DNA from: CAIWHR01 sp963773195
Lineage (GTDB): Bacteria > Pseudomonadota > Gammaproteobacteria > Burkholderiales > Casimicrobiaceae
DNA: 64,000 bases
Assembly (NCBI GenBank): GCA_963773195.1
Contig: CAVZAE010000011.1
Location: 1 to 64,000 of the forward strand
Direction of reading: 5' to 3'
Both the position numbers and the translations under genes were made by a program. Below, one piece after another: positions 27,226 through 44,536 of the stretch. The first letter of the stretch is position 1; each line of letters opens with the position of its first letter. The notes beneath the pieces are model-generated. The model had not been told where the DNA came from and made no database searches. It saw only the letters and a list, made by a program, of their open reading frames with translations.

Positions 27226-27299
27226 GCGGGTGTAGCTCAATGGTAGAGCAGAAGCCTTCCAAGCTTACGACGAGGGTTCGATTCCCTTCACCCGCTCCA
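27226..27299 (+). tRNA. tRNA-Gly (TCC)
   Basis: Acceptor stem GCGGGTG pairs with CACCCGC (27289-27295). Anticodon TCC is at 27258-27260, the T-loop is GGTTCGATTCC, and CCA is encoded. It lies about 120 nt after tRNA-Tyr; the gap shows no other gene. Confidence 0.96.
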
Positions 27300-27310
27300 C
27301 GAGTTGCACC

Positions 27311-27385
<75 letters not shown>

Positions 27386-27431
27386 CGAACACCGCAGACG
27401 GCAGCAACCGAACAACGAGGAGTCAGAAGCA

Positions 27432-28622
<1,191 letters not shown>

Positions 28623-28630
28623 CGGAACGT

Positions 28631-28706
28631 AGGCCAGTAGCTCAATTGGCAGAGCGGCGGTCTCCAAAACCGCAGGTTGGGGGTTCGATTCCCTCCTGGC
28701 CTGCCA
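28631..28706 (+). tRNA. tRNA-Trp (CCA)
   Basis: Acceptor stem AGGCCAG pairs with CTGGCCT (28696-28702), discriminator G, CCA encoded. Anticodon CCA is at 28664-28666 in a GCGGT/ACCGC stem. It sits 8 nt after tuf and just before secE, the usual proteobacterial arrangement. Confidence 0.96.
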
Positions 28707-28729
28707 CGAAGCAGGTTCGTGGCGGCTCA

Positions 28730-29110
28730 GTGGCGAACGGGACGGCGACGAAAGAGAAGATGCTCGACAAGATCAAGATCGTGTTGGCGATCGCCTGCAT
28801 TTGCGCAGGCGTGGCGGCGTACTACTGGTTCGCCGATGCCGCGCTCGTGCTGCGCGTGCTGATGGTGATCGGTGGCCTGCTCGCCGCGGCAGGCGTCGCG
28901 TGGACGTCCGAGCCCGGCAAGGAGTTCTTCGTGTTCGCCCAGGATTCGTGGCAGGAAGCGAGCCGCGTGTCGTGGCCCACGCGCAAGGAGACGATGCAGA
29001 CCACGGCCGTCGTGTTTGCGTTTGTCGTGGTGATGGCGCTGTTCCTGTTTTCGGTCGACACGACGCTCGCGTGGATCGTGAAGCTGCTGACGGGGCGGAC
29101 CGAAGGATGA
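28730..29110 (+). CDS. secE: Preprotein translocase subunit SecE
   Basis: 126 residues with three membrane helices as in proteobacterial SecE (IVLAIACICAGVAAYYW, LVLRVLMVIGGLLAAAGVAW, AVVFAFVVVMALFLF). The essential cytoplasmic amphipathic segment QEASRVSWPTRKETMQT precedes the last helix. Start chosen: GTG 28730 (MANGTATKEK); ATG 28760 is an alternative that trims ten residues. The stop overlaps nusG (ATGA). Confidence 0.93.
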   Translation: MANGTATKEKMLDKIKIVLAIACICAGVAAYYWFADAALVLRVLMVIGGLLAAAGVAWTSEPGKEFFVFAQDSWQEASRVSWPTRKETMQTTAVVFAFVVVMALFLFSVDTTLAWIVKLLTGRTEG

Positions 29111-29652
29111 GCGCGGCCAACAACAAGAAGTGGTTTGTCGTGCACGCCTACTCGGGCTTCGAGAAGAGCGTGCAGCGGGCGCTGACCGAGCGCATCCGGC
29201 GCTCCGAGATTGCCGACCAGTTCGGCCAGATCCTCGTGCCGGTCGAGGAAGTCGTGGAGATGAAGGCCGGCGCGAAGGCGATCTCCGAGCGCAAGTTCTT
29301 CCCGGGGTATGTGCTGGTCGAGATGGAGATGACCGACGACAGCTGGCACCTCGTGAAGAGCACGCCGAAGGTCACGGGATTCGTGGGCGGCACGGCGAAC
29401 AAGCCGACGCCGATCACGCAGAAGGAGGTCGACGCGATCCTGCGGCAGGTGCAGGAGGGCGTCGAGAAGCCGCGTCCGAAGGTGCTGTTCGAGACCGGCG
29501 AGGCGGTGCGCGTCAAGGATGGCCCGTTCACCGACTTCCACGGCAACGTGGAGGACGTGAACTACGAGAAGAGCAAGCTCAGGGTGTCGGTGACGATCTT
29601 CGGTCGGTCGACACCCGTGGAACTCGACTTCTCCCAGGTAGAGAAAGCATGA
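29107..29652 (+). CDS. nusG: Transcription termination/antitermination factor NusG
   Basis: 181 residues. The NGN domain (KKWFVVHAYSGFEKSVQRAL, RKFFPGYVLVEMEM, TPKVTGFVGG) binds RNA polymerase. The C-terminal KOW domain (GEAVRVKDGPFTDFHGNVEDV) contacts Rho or S10. It overlaps secE by 4 nt. Confidence 0.97.
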   Translation: MSAANNKKWFVVHAYSGFEKSVQRALTERIRRSEIADQFGQILVPVEEVVEMKAGAKAISERKFFPGYVLVEMEMTDDSWHLVKSTPKVTGFVGGTANKPTPITQKEVDAILRQVQEGVEKPRPKVLFETGEAVRVKDGPFTDFHGNVEDVNYEKSKLRVSVTIFGRSTPVELDFSQVEKA

Positions 29653-29657
29653 GGTTG

Positions 29658-29743
29658 GTCGTCCCCGCGCAGGCGGGGACCGAGTGTCGTTCGGTGAAAG
29701 TCGCTGGATTCCCGCTCAGTTGCCAAATGAGCGGGAATGACGG
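29658..29743 (+). repeat. REP-like bipartite palindromic repeat, copy A (nusG-rplK gap)
   Basis: 86 nt with two hairpins. The first is GTCCCCGC...GCGGGGAC, followed by CGAGTG. The second is GGATTCCCGC...GCGGGAATGACGG. It aligns end to end with the reverse complement of copy B at 36624-36698. It fills most of the 142-nt nusG-rplK gap. Such dispersed repeats are typical of REP/BIME-type elements, and transcription through it would give two strong mRNA hairpins. Confidence 0.8.
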
Positions 29744-29794
29744 TGAGCATCGGGGAGGATCCTCGGATCCGCTTGCACCCACTAGGAGACTGTA

Positions 29795-30229
29795 ATGGCG
29801 AAGAAGATCATCGGTTTCATCAAGCTGCAGGTGCCGGCAGGCAAGGCGAACCCGAGCCCGCCCATCGGGCCCGCGCTCGGCCAGCGCGGCTTGAACATCA
29901 TGGAATTCTGCAAGGCGTTCAACGCGCAGACGCAGAAGGTCGAGCCGGGCCTGCCGATCCCCGTCGTGATCACGGCGTTCGCGGACAAGAGCTTCACGTT
30001 CGTGATGAAGACACCGCCGGCGTCGATCCTGATCAAGAAGGCGTCGAGGGTCGAGAAGGGCAGCAGCAAGCCGCACACCGACAAGGTCGGCAAGCTCACG
30101 CGCGCGCAGGCCGAGGAGATCGCCAAGGTGAAGATGCCCGATCTCACCGCCGCCGACATGGACGCCGCCGTGCGCACGATCGCCGGCAGCGCCCGCAGCA
30201 TGGGCATCACGGTCGAAGGAGTGAAGTGA
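29795..30229 (+). CDS. rplK: 50S ribosomal protein L11
   Basis: 144 residues, start at ATG 29795 after AGGAG. The proline-rich N-terminal domain (GKANPSPPIGPALGQRGLNIMEFCKAFN) and the C-terminal 23S-rRNA-binding region ending RTIAGSARSMGITVEG are standard. It is part of the GTPase-associated centre. It follows the REP-like repeat and is 2 nt from rplA. Confidence 0.97.
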   Translation: MAKKIIGFIKLQVPAGKANPSPPIGPALGQRGLNIMEFCKAFNAQTQKVEPGLPIPVVITAFADKSFTFVMKTPPASILIKKASRVEKGSSKPHTDKVGKLTRAQAEEIAKVKMPDLTAADMDAAVRTIAGSARSMGITVEGVK

Positions 30230-30231
30230 TC

Positions 30232-30957
30232 ATGACCGAGCAAAGACAGCCCAAGCTCTCGAAGCGGATGAAGACGGTCCGCGCCAAGGTTGATCACAAC
30301 AAGGCCTATCCGGTCGACGAAGCGCTCAAGCTCGTCAAGGAGACCGCCGTCGCCAAGTTCGACGAGTCGGTGGACGTCGCCGTGAACCTCGGCGTCGACG
30401 CGAAGAAGTCCGACCAGACGGTGCGGGGATCCGTCGTGCTGCCGGCCGGCACCGGGAAGAAGGTGCGCGTGGCTGTGTTCGCTCAAGGTGACAAGGCCAA
30501 GGCGGCGACGGACGCCGGCGCCGACATCGTCGGCTTCGACGACCTCGCGGCGAAGATCAAGGAAGGCTTCATGGAATTCGACGTGGTGATCGCGTCGCCG
30601 GATGCCATGCGCGTCGTGGGCCAGCTGGGGCAGATCCTGGGTCCGCGCGGCCTGATGCCCAACCCCAAGGTCGGGACGGTCAATGCGGACGTCGCCCTGG
30701 CGGTGAAGAACGCCAAGGCGGGTCAGGTCCAGTACCGCACCGACAAGGGCGGCATCATCCAGTGCACGATCGGCCGCGCGTCGTTTGCGCCCGAGCAGCT
30801 CAAGACCAACCTGCTCGCGCTGATCGAGGCGCTGAACAAGGCCAAGCCGGCCGGCACCAAAGGTATCTACATGAAGAAGGTCAGCGTCTCGAGCACGATG
30901 GGCGCGGGCGTTCGGATCGATCAGGCCACCTTGAGTCAGCAACAATCGACCCCATAA
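30232..30957 (+). CDS. rplA: 50S ribosomal protein L1
   Basis: 241 residues, start at ATG 30232 right after the rplK stop. It includes VNLGVDAKKSDQTVRGSVVLP, GQILGPRGLMPNPKVGTV and KGGIIQCTIGRASF. L1 forms the stalk at the E site and in relatives represses the L11 operon by binding its leader. A short tail QSTP ends it. Confidence 0.97.
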   Translation: MTEQRQPKLSKRMKTVRAKVDHNKAYPVDEALKLVKETAVAKFDESVDVAVNLGVDAKKSDQTVRGSVVLPAGTGKKVRVAVFAQGDKAKAATDAGADIVGFDDLAAKIKEGFMEFDVVIASPDAMRVVGQLGQILGPRGLMPNPKVGTVNADVALAVKNAKAGQVQYRTDKGGIIQCTIGRASFAPEQLKTNLLALIEALNKAKPAGTKGIYMKKVSVSSTMGAGVRIDQATLSQQQSTP

Positions 30958-31220
30958 CAGTAGGTTCGCTGCGCGCCTGGGACTAGGCGTGCGGGACGGA
31001 AAGGTGCCGTGCGCCGGCTTCTTTGGCGCACGGCAGGTCCAAGTAGATTTTTTTTGGGGGTACGTTCCGCGGCAGCGCGCGGGACGGGCCATCCAAGACC
31101 GCAGGAGCCCGGGAGGGCTTAAACGTCGGCAGCTTTGGCGTCCTGCGCAGATGGTGATCCCTCGTACGGGAACTGAAGTACTCCTGGACGTAAGGTCACC
31201 GCAACAGAAGGAGGTAGACC
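30958..31220 (+). promoter_or_regulatory. L10-type ribosomal protein leader upstream of rplJ
   Basis: A 263-nt gap without genes. It holds a perfect 11-bp hairpin (31005-31015 with 31025-31035, 9-nt loop), then a run of eight T at 31048-31055. Further paired segments follow up to the AAGGAGG ribosome site at 31208-31214. Position, length and structure fit the L10(L12)4-binding leader that represses rplJL and tunes rpoBC. A covariance-model search is needed for the exact family match. Confidence 0.65.
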
Positions 31221-31745
31221 TTGGGTCTTAATCTGGAACAGAAGCAGGCAGTCGTTGCGGAAGTCGCGAAGCAGGTCGCCGGTGCCCAGGCCATTGTCAT
31301 GGCCGAGAACCGCGGCATGGCCGTCGCCGACATGATCGTTCTCCGCGCGAAGGCACGGGCTTCGGGCGTGTATTTCCGGGTGGTCAAGAACACCCTGGTG
31401 CGCCGGGCCGTCGCCGATTCGCCGTTCGCCCCGCTGGCCGAGAAGATGGTCGGTCCGCTGGCGTACGGCATTGGTGCCGACCCCGTGGCTGTCGCGAAGG
31501 TCCTGAACGACTTCGCGAAGGGCCACGAGAAGTTCGTGATCAAGGGCGGCGCAATGGCCGGCAAGGTGATGTCGCCTAAGGACATCGCCGCGCTCGCCTC
31601 GCTGCCGTCGCGCGAGGAGTTGATCGCCAAGCTGATGGGCACGATGCAGGCGCCGATCGCGAAGTTCGTCCGCACGCTGAACGAGGTCCCGGGCAAGTTC
31701 GTCCGGACGCTCGCGGCAGTGCGCGACGCGAAGCCGGCGGCGTAG
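31221..31745 (+). CDS. rplJ: 50S ribosomal protein L10
   Basis: 174 residues. The start is TTG at 31221, placed by AAGGAGG five to six bases upstream and by the conserved N-terminus GLNLEQKQAVVAEV. The segments IVMAENRGMAVADM and RVVKNTLVRRAV are conserved; the C-terminal helix carries the L7/L12 dimers. The weak start and upstream leader suggest translational autocontrol. Confidence 0.96.
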   Translation: MGLNLEQKQAVVAEVAKQVAGAQAIVMAENRGMAVADMIVLRAKARASGVYFRVVKNTLVRRAVADSPFAPLAEKMVGPLAYGIGADPVAVAKVLNDFAKGHEKFVIKGGAMAGKVMSPKDIAALASLPSREELIAKLMGTMQAPIAKFVRTLNEVPGKFVRTLAAVRDAKPAA

Positions 31746-31797
31746 TCGCCCGGAACTTCCGCCCGATTCAATCAACCTTACGAACCAGGAGCAGAAC

Positions 31798-32181
31798 ATG
31801 ACCGCAGTGCAAACCGAAATCCTCGACAAGATCGCGTCGATGACCGTGCTCGAACTTTCCGAGCTCATCAAGGCCATGGAAGACAAGTTCGGCGTGTCCG
31901 CCGCCGCCGCCGTGGCGGTGGCCGGCCCGGCTGCCGCAGGTGGCGCGCCGGCGGCTGCCGCCGAGGAACAGACCGAGTTCACCGTCGTGCTGTCCGCATT
32001 CGGCGAGAACAAGGTCAACGTCATCAAGGCGGTGCGCGAGCTGACCGGCCTCGGCTTGAAGGAAGCCAAGGACCTGGTCGACGGCGCCCCGAAGCCGGTC
32101 AAGGAAGGCGTGAACAAGGCCGACGCCGACGCGGCGAAGAAGAAGCTGGAAGAAGCCGGCGCGAAGGTGGAAATAAAGTAG
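31798..32181 (+). CDS. rplL: 50S ribosomal protein L7/L12
   Basis: 127 residues: an N-terminal dimerisation helix (MTVLELSELIKAMEDKFGV), an Ala/Pro hinge near residues 37-60, and a C-terminal factor-binding domain with KVNVIKAVRELTGLGLKEAK. CAGGAGCAG precedes the ATG. It lies 52 nt after rplJ. Confidence 0.97.
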   Translation: MTAVQTEILDKIASMTVLELSELIKAMEDKFGVSAAAAVAVAGPAAAGGAPAAAAEEQTEFTVVLSAFGENKVNVIKAVRELTGLGLKEAKDLVDGAPKPVKEGVNKADADAAKKKLEEAGAKVEIK

Positions 32182-32506
32182 GACCTGGCGCGCAAGGGCC
32201 GGTCTCGACGACCGGCCCCGCGCCATCTTTGGTGTGGACCGGGCGAGGGACCGCGACCGGCGAAGCCGAAGACGAGCGGATTCAGGCGAGTCCGCTCCTC
32301 TTCGTCTTCTGAAGCGACTGCAGAAGGCAGGCATGGTCGGGCGGCGTAGCAGCATCGCGCCGCCGTCCGCCAGCGGTTGGTAGCGGCCAACCACCAGGCC
32401 AGGACGTGCAACGCGTCCGCGGACCAGTCGGCAAGAGACCGGCGCATCCCCATGCGCTGCGAGGGTAGGGCACATAACGCCCGCCCCGCGTGAACCGGAG
32501 AAGTTA
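32182..32506 (+). terminator. rplL-rpoB gap with attenuator-like hairpin (32187-32224)
   Basis: A 325-nt non-coding gap. Six nt after the rplL stop a long stem forms: GGCGCG (32187-32192) with CGCGCC (32219-32224), enclosing GGGCCGGTC with GACCGGCCC around loop TCGAC, followed by ATCTTTGG. The poor T-run suits partial termination, which would lower rpoBC relative to rplJL as known in enterobacteria. The rest of the gap shows no convincing gene or promoter. Confidence 0.6.
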
Positions 32507-36604
<4,098 letters not shown>

Positions 36605-36623
36605 TGAGCGCCGCGAAAGCCTT

Positions 36624-36698
36624 CCGTCAGTCCCGCGAACGCGGGAATCCAGCGTCGTTCGACAAGAGCCACTGGGTCCCCGCCTCCGCCGGGACGAC
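36624..36698 (-). repeat. REP-like bipartite palindromic repeat, copy B (rpoB-rpoC gap)
   Basis: 75 nt. Read on the minus strand it is GTCGTCCC...GGCGGGGACCCAGTG, then CGCTGGATTCCCGC...GCGGGACTGACGG, matching copy A at 29658 over both hairpins but in inverted orientation. It occupies the 127-nt rpoB-rpoC gap and ends about 20 nt before the rpoC ribosome site (GGGAG). Confidence 0.8.
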
Positions 36699-36731
36699 GT
36701 CGAAAGATACGGAATCACTCGGGAGTAACGC

Positions 36732-40958
<4,227 letters not shown>

Positions 40959-40986
40959 TCACCGATTCACGAAGTTCGCATCACCG

Positions 40987-41015
40987 GCCGGCGGAGCGAT
41001 CCGCTGGCTTTTTTT
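40987..41015 (+). terminator. Rho-independent terminator after rpoC
   Basis: A 9-bp stem, GCCGGCGGA (40987-40995) with TCCGCTGGC (41000-41008), loop GCGA, one G-T pair, followed by seven T (41009-41015). It lies 28 nt after the rpoC stop and ends the rplKAJL-rpoBC transcript. The following gene is convergent. Confidence 0.92.
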
Positions 41016-43693
41016 CACCCGTGCGTCCGGCCTCCGGCGAGCAGTCCCATCATTCGTGCCCGTTCCACCGCGTGCCGGCGGTTGGCGGCGTCGAGCTTCG
41101 CATACAGGTTCTTGAGGTGCCATTTGACGGTCTCCGGTCCGGAGTCCGTCGCTCGCGCGATCTCCTTGTTGGACATTCCCGCGGCGAGCAGCTCGACGAT
41201 TGCTGCCTCCTTCGAGGTCAGGAGCGCCGGTGCGGCGATGCGCTCGCGCAGGCCCGGCGCCACGCTCGCAGCACGTCCAGTGCGCCCGAGGACACGATCG
41301 ATGAAGGCGGCCGACGCGCCGCATTCGCCCGGATGTTGTCGAGCGAAAACGCGAACAACGTCGATCAATCCGGGATGCGCGTCCGCGAACAACCGGACGA
41401 AGCCGTTGGCCTCGGCGAGGCTCAGCGATTCCCGCAGCGATGCGATGATCTCGGGGGCGTCCGCGTCTGCGACGAGCGCTTGCAGAACCCGGGCTTCGAG
41501 CCAGTCCCGCGATTGCTTCGTCTCGCGGGCGACCGCACACGCCTCGATCAGCGCGGCTGCGGCTGCTGCGGTATCCGCTTTCGCAAGGGCGACCCGCGCA
41601 CGTGCGAGCGCGCGCAGCGTCGTGAAGCGAGCGCCGACGCGTCCCGCTTTCGCCAGGCAGCGCGCGAGGCGTTCGTACAGCGCTTCGCAGGTCGCGCCGC
41701 GCCGCAGCGGCGCGTGGATGCGGATCTGCTCGACCAGGCTCGCCGCGACCAGGCGCGCGAGTTGCCGTTCCTCGCCCAGCGCGTGCAGACGTTCCAGACT
41801 GGCGAGCGCCCGTCCTTCGTCGCCATGGGCATAGGCCCCGCGTGCGGCGACCGCGTGCGCGATCGCAATCGATTCGGGAATCCCGGCGCGCTCAACGACG
41901 TCGATCCGGAAGGCCAGCACCGATTCGGCTTCGTCACGCCGGTCCTGCTGCCAGAACGCGGCGGCGAGCGCGGGAACGAGCGCGCAGGTTGCGGAATTGC
42001 GCCGGCCGTTCGAGCGCTCCAGTTTCGCGAGTGCCGGCGCCACAGCCTGCTCGGCGAGCCTCGGGCGGCCCTCGCGCAGGTAGCTCAGCGCCAGCGCCAG
42101 GTCGCCGTGGATGGTCGGGAAGATCTCGTCCGAGACCGCGACGGCGGCGCGCGCCGCCGCCTGCCGCTGCCGCAACCGCTCGGTCTCCCCCGCTTCGAGG
42201 TCCAGGTAGGACATCGCATTCGCGTACATCAGATGCAGCAATTCGTGCCCGACGGGCTCGGGCTCGCCGAGCGCGTCCAGCAACGCCTGCGCGGTCTCGA
42301 GGTCGTCGGCGTAGACGGAGAGCCCGGCTTGGAACAGGTCGCGCTCGAAACGCACGTCGGGATCCCGATCGGCGACGATGCTCGCGAGCTGCCGCAAGGC
42401 CGCAGCGGGCTGGTACGACATGCCGTAGGACCTTGCGATCGCCAGTCCGACTCGCGGGAGCGCGAGGATCGAGCCCGGAAGCCGCTCGGCCCATGCGAGC
42501 ACCTCGGCGAAGTTCCCCGAGAGCGCGAGCGAATACAGGTGCATACCGACCCACTCGTGCGCGACGTCGTCGCGGCCGGCGGCAAGCGCATGCCGCGCCG
42601 CGACTTCGGGATCACCGTGCTCGCGCAGCCACTGCGCGGCGCGCCAATGCAGCGCATGGCGTTCTTCGACGGGGAGCGCCGCGAATTGGGGTTCGAACGC
42701 TGCGCGCGCGAGCGGATGCATCCGCGCCCACGGCTCGTCCTCGACTGCGGTGAGGATCGGTGTCGTATGGTGCAGCTCCTCGAGCAGTGCCGCCGCGTTC
42801 GGGTCGCCGGTGACGGCCCGGCAGAGGTCGGGGTGCAGCACATCGAGCATCGAGCACGCGACGACAAAGTCGGCGACGTGCGGTTCGAGCCGTCCGAGCA
42901 CGGACTCGCGAAAGTAACGCCCGAGGTCGCGCGAACCGCGCGCGAGCCCGCGCTTGACGACGGCGGGATCGGCCTCGATGACCGACGCCGCCAGCTGGAC
43001 CAGGATCGGCCAGCCTTCGGTCGCCTCGTGGACGCGCGCGCCGGTGTCGGCGTCGATCTGCGAGCCCAGGCGTTCGCGCAGGAATGCGATGGTCTCCGAC
43101 AGCCGCAGCCGCAAGTCATCCGCGGTCAGCATCACCAGGTCACCGCGCGCCTTGAGCTCGAGCAAGGGCACGGGCAAGGCCCGGCGGCTCGCGATGGCGA
43201 CGTGCAGGTTCGCGGGCTCGTTGTGCAGCAGATAGGGCAACACGAGGCCGGCGGTCGCCACCGGCAGATCCTGTGCGCCATCGAGGAGAAGCGCGATCGG
43301 CCGCGGGTGCAGCGCGACGTCGGCGAGCAACGCCGTCAGCGCGTCGATCTCACCACCGGGGACTTTCGCGGCGTGGCTTGCGGACACGCCGAAACGTGCA
43401 TCGCCCGTCGCCGCGCGCAGCGATGCGACCAGGCCTTCGGCCAGACGGGGCCCGCTGTCGCGAGCGTCGAGCAGGAGCCAGCCGACGTCGCGGCCTTGCG
43501 CGAGCAAACGGCGGCGGAGCTCGGCTAAGAGCGTTGTCTTCCCGAACCCTCCCGGTGCCCGCACGACGCCGATCGGGGTATCGCGCAGCCGGTCCGTGTT
43601 GCGCGCGAGCCACGCTTCTGGCGCCGGCACGCGCCGCAACCGCGGAGGCGTGATCTTCAGGACCAGACCCGGATCGACGGTGGCCGCAGGCAT
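41015..43693 (-). CDS. MalT-like LuxR-family ATP-dependent transcriptional regulator
   Basis: 892 residues from ATG 43693 (MPAATVDPGLVLKITPPRLR); a GTG at 43744 is a weaker alternative. A P-loop APGGFGKTT lies at about 46-54, as in MalT/STAND regulators. A long helical TPR-like middle follows. The C-terminal LuxR helix-turn-helix is LTSKEAAIVELLAAGMSNKEIA...VKWHLKNLYAKL. Such proteins bind an inducer and ATP, then activate transcription. The target is unknown; the divergent secreted-protein gene pair at 43892 is a candidate. Its 3' end abuts the rpoC terminator. Confidence 0.88.
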   Translation of the reverse strand: MPAATVDPGLVLKITPPRLRRVPAPEAWLARNTDRLRDTPIGVVRAPGGFGKTTLLAELRRRLLAQGRDVGWLLLDARDSGPRLAEGLVASLRAATGDARFGVSASHAAKVPGGEIDALTALLADVALHPRPIALLLDGAQDLPVATAGLVLPYLLHNEPANLHVAIASRRALPVPLLELKARGDLVMLTADDLRLRLSETIAFLRERLGSQIDADTGARVHEATEGWPILVQLAASVIEADPAVVKRGLARGSRDLGRYFRESVLGRLEPHVADFVVACSMLDVLHPDLCRAVTGDPNAAALLEELHHTTPILTAVEDEPWARMHPLARAAFEPQFAALPVEERHALHWRAAQWLREHGDPEVAARHALAAGRDDVAHEWVGMHLYSLALSGNFAEVLAWAERLPGSILALPRVGLAIARSYGMSYQPAAALRQLASIVADRDPDVRFERDLFQAGLSVYADDLETAQALLDALGEPEPVGHELLHLMYANAMSYLDLEAGETERLRQRQAAARAAVAVSDEIFPTIHGDLALALSYLREGRPRLAEQAVAPALAKLERSNGRRNSATCALVPALAAAFWQQDRRDEAESVLAFRIDVVERAGIPESIAIAHAVAARGAYAHGDEGRALASLERLHALGEERQLARLVAASLVEQIRIHAPLRRGATCEALYERLARCLAKAGRVGARFTTLRALARARVALAKADTAAAAAALIEACAVARETKQSRDWLEARVLQALVADADAPEIIASLRESLSLAEANGFVRLFADAHPGLIDVVRVFARQHPGECGASAAFIDRVLGRTGRAASVAPGLRERIAAPALLTSKEAAIVELLAAGMSNKEIARATDSGPETVKWHLKNLYAKLDAANRRHAVERARMMGLLAGGRTHG

Positions 43694-43831
43694 GGCGAGC
43701 AGGGTTCGCGCAGAGTCCGCGCGCAATGCGCGGAAAGGTAGCACAGTCGCGCGGGCTTACGCCGCCGCGACCCCCCCCGACGCGAGGGGTTGGCGGCGGC
43801 GGCGAGAGCCCTTATTCTCCGCCGCTCTTGT

Positions 43832-43867
43832 GTGCCCGGTGACGTCGTGCCGGGCACGTTTTTTTTT
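43832..43867 (+). terminator. Strong terminator-like hairpin just upstream of the secreted-protein gene
   Basis: GTGCCCGG (43832-43839) pairs with CCGGGCAC (43850-43857) around a 10-nt loop, then nine T (43859-43867). No plus-strand gene lies upstream; rpoC already ended 2.9 kb earlier. The hairpin ends 24 nt before the ATG at 43892, which points to a leader attenuator or a short upstream transcript. Confidence 0.65.
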
Positions 43868-43891
43868 CGTGAACCAGAGGATGACGCCCCA

Positions 43892-44536
43892 ATGAGTCCG
43901 AAGAAACTCCGCGCAGCGGCCTGCGCTCTTGCCTCAGCCGCGTTGCTCTCCCTTGCCAGTGCACCGGGCCATGCCACGACGGTCCAGCCCATGAGCATCG
44001 TCGACCTGCTCGACAACGCGCAGACGATCGTCGCCGGGCACGTGACGAAGGTCACCGACGGTTTCGATGCCAAGGGAATCCCCTATACCGAAGTCACGCT
44101 CAACGTGTCTGACTCGATTCGCGGGCAGAAGGGTGCGAGCTACACGTTCCGGCAGTTCGGACTTGCCGCGCCGCGGACGATGCCCGACGGACGCGTTCAC
44201 CTCGGCGCTCGCCCGGCCGGCTGGCCCACGTGGCGGGCCGGTGAGTCGGCGATCGTGTTCCTCTATCCGAAGGCGAAATACACCGGCTTGCAGACCACAG
44301 TGGGCCTTGGCTACGGCAAGTTGAGCACGGGCAACGGCGCCGCGCTCAACGCCCACGACAACGCAACTCTCTTCCGCAACGTGACGGTGAATCGGGTGCT
44401 GCTCGACAGCGCCGAGCAGCAGATGGTCGACACCAAGCAGGGGCCGGTGAACGAGGCCACGCTGCGCAAGTTCCTGCATCGCGCCGTCGACGGCAACTGG
44501 GTCAAGAATGGGAGCATCGGTCATGCCAAGCGCTAA
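43892..44536 (+). CDS. Small secreted protein paired with matrixin-like protease
   Basis: 214 residues with a Sec signal (about 1-28, ending APGHA). The mature protein begins TTVQPMSIVDLLDNAQTIVAGHV and looks like a compact beta-rich domain (YTEVTLNVSDSIRGQKG, WRAGESAIVFLYP). No enzyme motif is recognised. Its end overlaps the start of the metalloprotease gene by 14 nt, so both are probably made together. Possible roles are partner, chaperone or inhibitor of the protease; none is shown by the sequence. Confidence 0.7.
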   Translation: MSPKKLRAAACALASAALLSLASAPGHATTVQPMSIVDLLDNAQTIVAGHVTKVTDGFDAKGIPYTEVTLNVSDSIRGQKGASYTFRQFGLAAPRTMPDGRVHLGARPAGWPTWRAGESAIVFLYPKAKYTGLQTTVGLGYGKLSTGNGAALNAHDNATLFRNVTVNRVLLDSAEQQMVDTKQGPVNEATLRKFLHRAVDGNWVKNGSIGHAKR

